NCBI GenBank assembly: GCA_000991135.1
Contig: LBST01000011.1
Span: forward strand, 1-42,764
Length of the DNA: 42,764 nucleotides
Source of the DNA: Candidatus Roizmanbacteria bacterium GW2011_GWC1_37_12
GTDB lineage: Bacteria > Patescibacteriota > Microgenomatia > UBA1406 > GWC2-37-13
Direction: 5' to 3'
Shown here: positions 41,496 to 42,764 of the stretch, one piece after another
How the letters are laid out: each line of letters opens with the position of its first letter
Position numbering within the stretch: the stretch's first letter is position 1
Made by a program: the position numbers and the translations under genes
Notes under the pieces: model-generated
Databases searched by the model: none
What the model was told of the DNA's origin: nothing
What the model saw: the letters and a program-made list of their open reading frames with translations, nothing else

Positions 41496-41720
41496 AATTA
41501 CAACAGGAAAACTTTTTTGTCTTGGCCAGTTGTAATTGATGATAGTTCATTGCAGCAAAGCGCTATTAGGTTAGACCAATCCCGCTTTTTTTGCTCCCTA
41601 TCATCCAAGGCGATGTTAGACAATGATAATACTGTATCAAAAAAATGTATAATTTGCAATAGAGTGAGAATAAGAAAGATAATTTTATCCTTGTTAGCTA
41701 TTTCAGCATAATTGCAAATT
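41496..41720. other. Gene-free stretch with two inverted repeats
   Basis: AATTACAAC (41496-41504) and GTTGTAATT (41529-41537) flank 24 nt directly upstream of the UPF0182 start. TAATTTGCAAT (41650-41660) and ATTGCAAATTA (41711-41721) form a second pair 50 nt apart. TATAAT at 41648-41653 on the + strand could drive a transcript antisense to the old transposase. No protein-coding frame is convincing. Confidence 0.5.
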
Positions 41721-41724
41721 AGTA

Positions 41725-42543
41725 CGGCTAGTTAACTGACTATAAGATGCTCAATAAGTTTGGTTCTCCGGTGTAATTTTAATTCTCGATGTATAGAAAC
41801 GATCTAAGGAATTAGTAGTGTTTGGCATGTTTTTGACAGTTTAATAAGTAAAAAGATAAGGAATGTTTTTTCTCAAAGAACGGTAAGCGCTCCTTAATCT
41901 TTTATGGGTATAAAACCATCTCTTGGTTAACGGGTTAACTGTTCATTCCTTGATAAATCTACCGTATTTAAACTCCCAAACATCAAGTAATGTTTCAAAC
42001 CATAGTTGATCATATTTTGTCAAATCTGAAACAATTGCCTTTAACTCAATACCGGCTGCAGTCTGTGGACGGTTAGTAATGTAACGGCGGACAATCTGTC
42101 TCTGGTGGGAACTGACACATCTGGATTGGAAATTGACCTTTCAGCGCCTCAAACACTCCTTTACGGCCGTCAACGACTATTCCATCAATAATATATCTCT
42201 GACTCTCAAGATAATCTATTGCCGAAACGTAATCGCCAATTGTCTCGTAAACAATTCTTTTAAAGTAGATATTTTGTTTCCTGTACCAGTCGCGAATTAC
42301 CAGATAACAACAGACTCGTCTAAAGTAGGTACAGTCCATAATAACCATAATGTGGCGTGGAGACATCGGATGATTTATGACTGGCTTTTTAACTTTGCTT
42401 AAATAATTATGAATTAACCTTTGTAATATTATCCGCCGTTTTTTGTTTTGAAATGACTTTAAACAAGACAAACAACGGTACGACTGTTTACCTTTATGAA
42501 ACCCGTTCTTTTTAACTCTATAGGCCTGACAAAAAGGACATTT
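41725..42543 (-). pseudogene. Decayed IS transposase (zinc-ribbon plus DDE type)
   Basis: Read on the minus strand, a zinc ribbon (KCPFCQAYRVKKNGFHKG, then RCLSC) begins at 42543 directly after an in-frame TAA, with no start codon. DDE-like blocks follow: MVIMDCTYFRR (Asp) and GIVVDGRKGVFEALKG (Asp). A frameshift near 42105 leads into RQIVRRYITNRPQTAAGIELK and LWFETLLDVWEFKYGRF; then three in-frame stops interrupt TVNPLTKRWFYTHKRLRS and MPNTTNSLDRFYTSRIK. The C-terminal PNTTNSLD block is typical of MULE/ISXO2-like or IS1595-like transposases. It is inactive. Its 5' end appears to have been cut by the newer IS at 42577. Confidence 0.8.
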
Positions 42544-42576
42544 TTATTCATAGAAATAAAAATTGATAATAAAAGA

Positions 42577-42675
42577 TGGCTTAAGTTTCAAAAAATGGGT
42601 CTGAATTAACTACTTTAAATTGATATAATGCTCCAAAGTTAATATTTCATAATTTTAGTATGATCAAAGTATCCT
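42577..42675 (+). mobile_element. Outward-facing insertion-sequence end, right edge
   Basis: Inverted, 98/99-identical copy of 1-99. It begins TGGCTTAAG at 42577, carries TATAAT at 42624-42629 and an ATG at 42660, and continues into the partial transposase below. It sits 33 nt upstream of the older transposase remnant, which it probably disrupted. Confidence 0.8.
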
Positions 42676-42764
42676 CTTTTAAAAAACTCTAAGATGTCCG
42701 GAGTGTTGCGGATTATCAAAAAGAAAAGGCTTCGATTCTACGGGAAAACGGAGATTTGTCTGTT
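42660..42764 (+). CDS. N-terminal fragment of an IS transposase, cut by the window end
   Basis: The ATG at 42660 opens MIKVSSFKKL and then a stop. Shifting -1 at the TTTTAAAAAAC run (42677-42687) gives KKTLRCPECCGLSKRKGFDSTGKRRFVC, an evident zinc ribbon like that of IS1-, IS1595- and related transposases. Either the element uses a -1 frameshift at a slippery A run, it starts internally, or it carries a mutation. The protein differs from the older remnant at 41725-42543, so it is another family or subfamily. The rest lies outside the window. Confidence 0.6.

Noticed and set aside
1-42764. Circular contig or plasmid with overlapping ends
   Set aside because: The matching ends are inverted, not direct, and lead into a transposase, so they fit IS copies rather than circular overlap.
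1-42764. CRISPR array
   Set aside because: No regularly spaced direct repeats and no cas gene are visible; the repeats seen are palindromes at irregular positions.

Overview
This AT-rich window looks like chromosomal DNA of a Candidate Phyla Radiation (Patescibacteria) bacterium, probably of the Microgenomates type. That placement is inference. It rests on the gene repertoire, on start codons that mostly lack a Shine-Dalgarno sequence, on many small membrane or coiled-coil proteins, and on dispersed palindromes lying inside open reading frames. No rRNA or ribosomal protein gene is present to confirm it.

Layout. 1-99 and 42577-42675 are near-identical inverted copies of one insertion-sequence end, both pointing outward, so the window appears to be bounded by two copies of the same IS. 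352-435 is tRNA-Leu(CAA). 534-5852 is a tight pyrB-carA-carB operon for the first steps of pyrimidine synthesis, with an intrinsic-terminator-like hairpin embedded in the start of pyrB. 5977-9741 holds an unrecognised protein, an M29 aminopeptidase, a CBS-domain protein and a HAD hydrolase. 9763-15455 is a surface-glycan block: two sugar-nucleotide epimerases, a GT39-type membrane glycosyltransferase, a methyltransferase and a GT4 glycosyltransferase. 15495-21889 holds Lgt, a DksA/TraR-like zinc finger, a CPA2/KefB antiporter, an anchored extracytoplasmic protein, a TPR protein, YebC and a polytopic membrane protein.

21890-22988 is a 1.1 kb gene-free stretch dense in hairpins and repeat remnants. 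22989-26771 contains two tandem ABC-2 exporters whose ATPase genes share an almost identical 5' end; the second ATPase is cut by an in-frame stop. 26768-30546 holds an aminotransferase, a MurF-like ligase and Ddl (peptidoglycan precursors). 30616-34648 holds a DsbA-like oxidoreductase, a ketopantoate reductase-like protein, a radical SAM SPL-family protein, an AlkA-type glycosylase and an EamA transporter. 34653-41495 holds a small membrane protein, a Fic protein, an inositol-monophosphatase-family enzyme, a DEAD-box helicase with a long 5' leader, tRNA-Leu(UAG), a flavodoxin and a UPF0182 protein. The right end is a decayed transposase invaded by the newer IS.

Two genome-wide habits stand out. 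First, many genes carry a TATAAT-like -10 box only 6-9 nt before the start codon, which predicts leaderless mRNAs. Second, short palindromes of several related families sit both between genes and in frame inside conserved enzymes (CarA, CarB, an epimerase, a GT4 enzyme, the MurF-like ligase, the DNA glycosylase). They add or replace short peptides such as VGTIHELSL. This peptide-coding palindrome system is the most interesting feature of the window.
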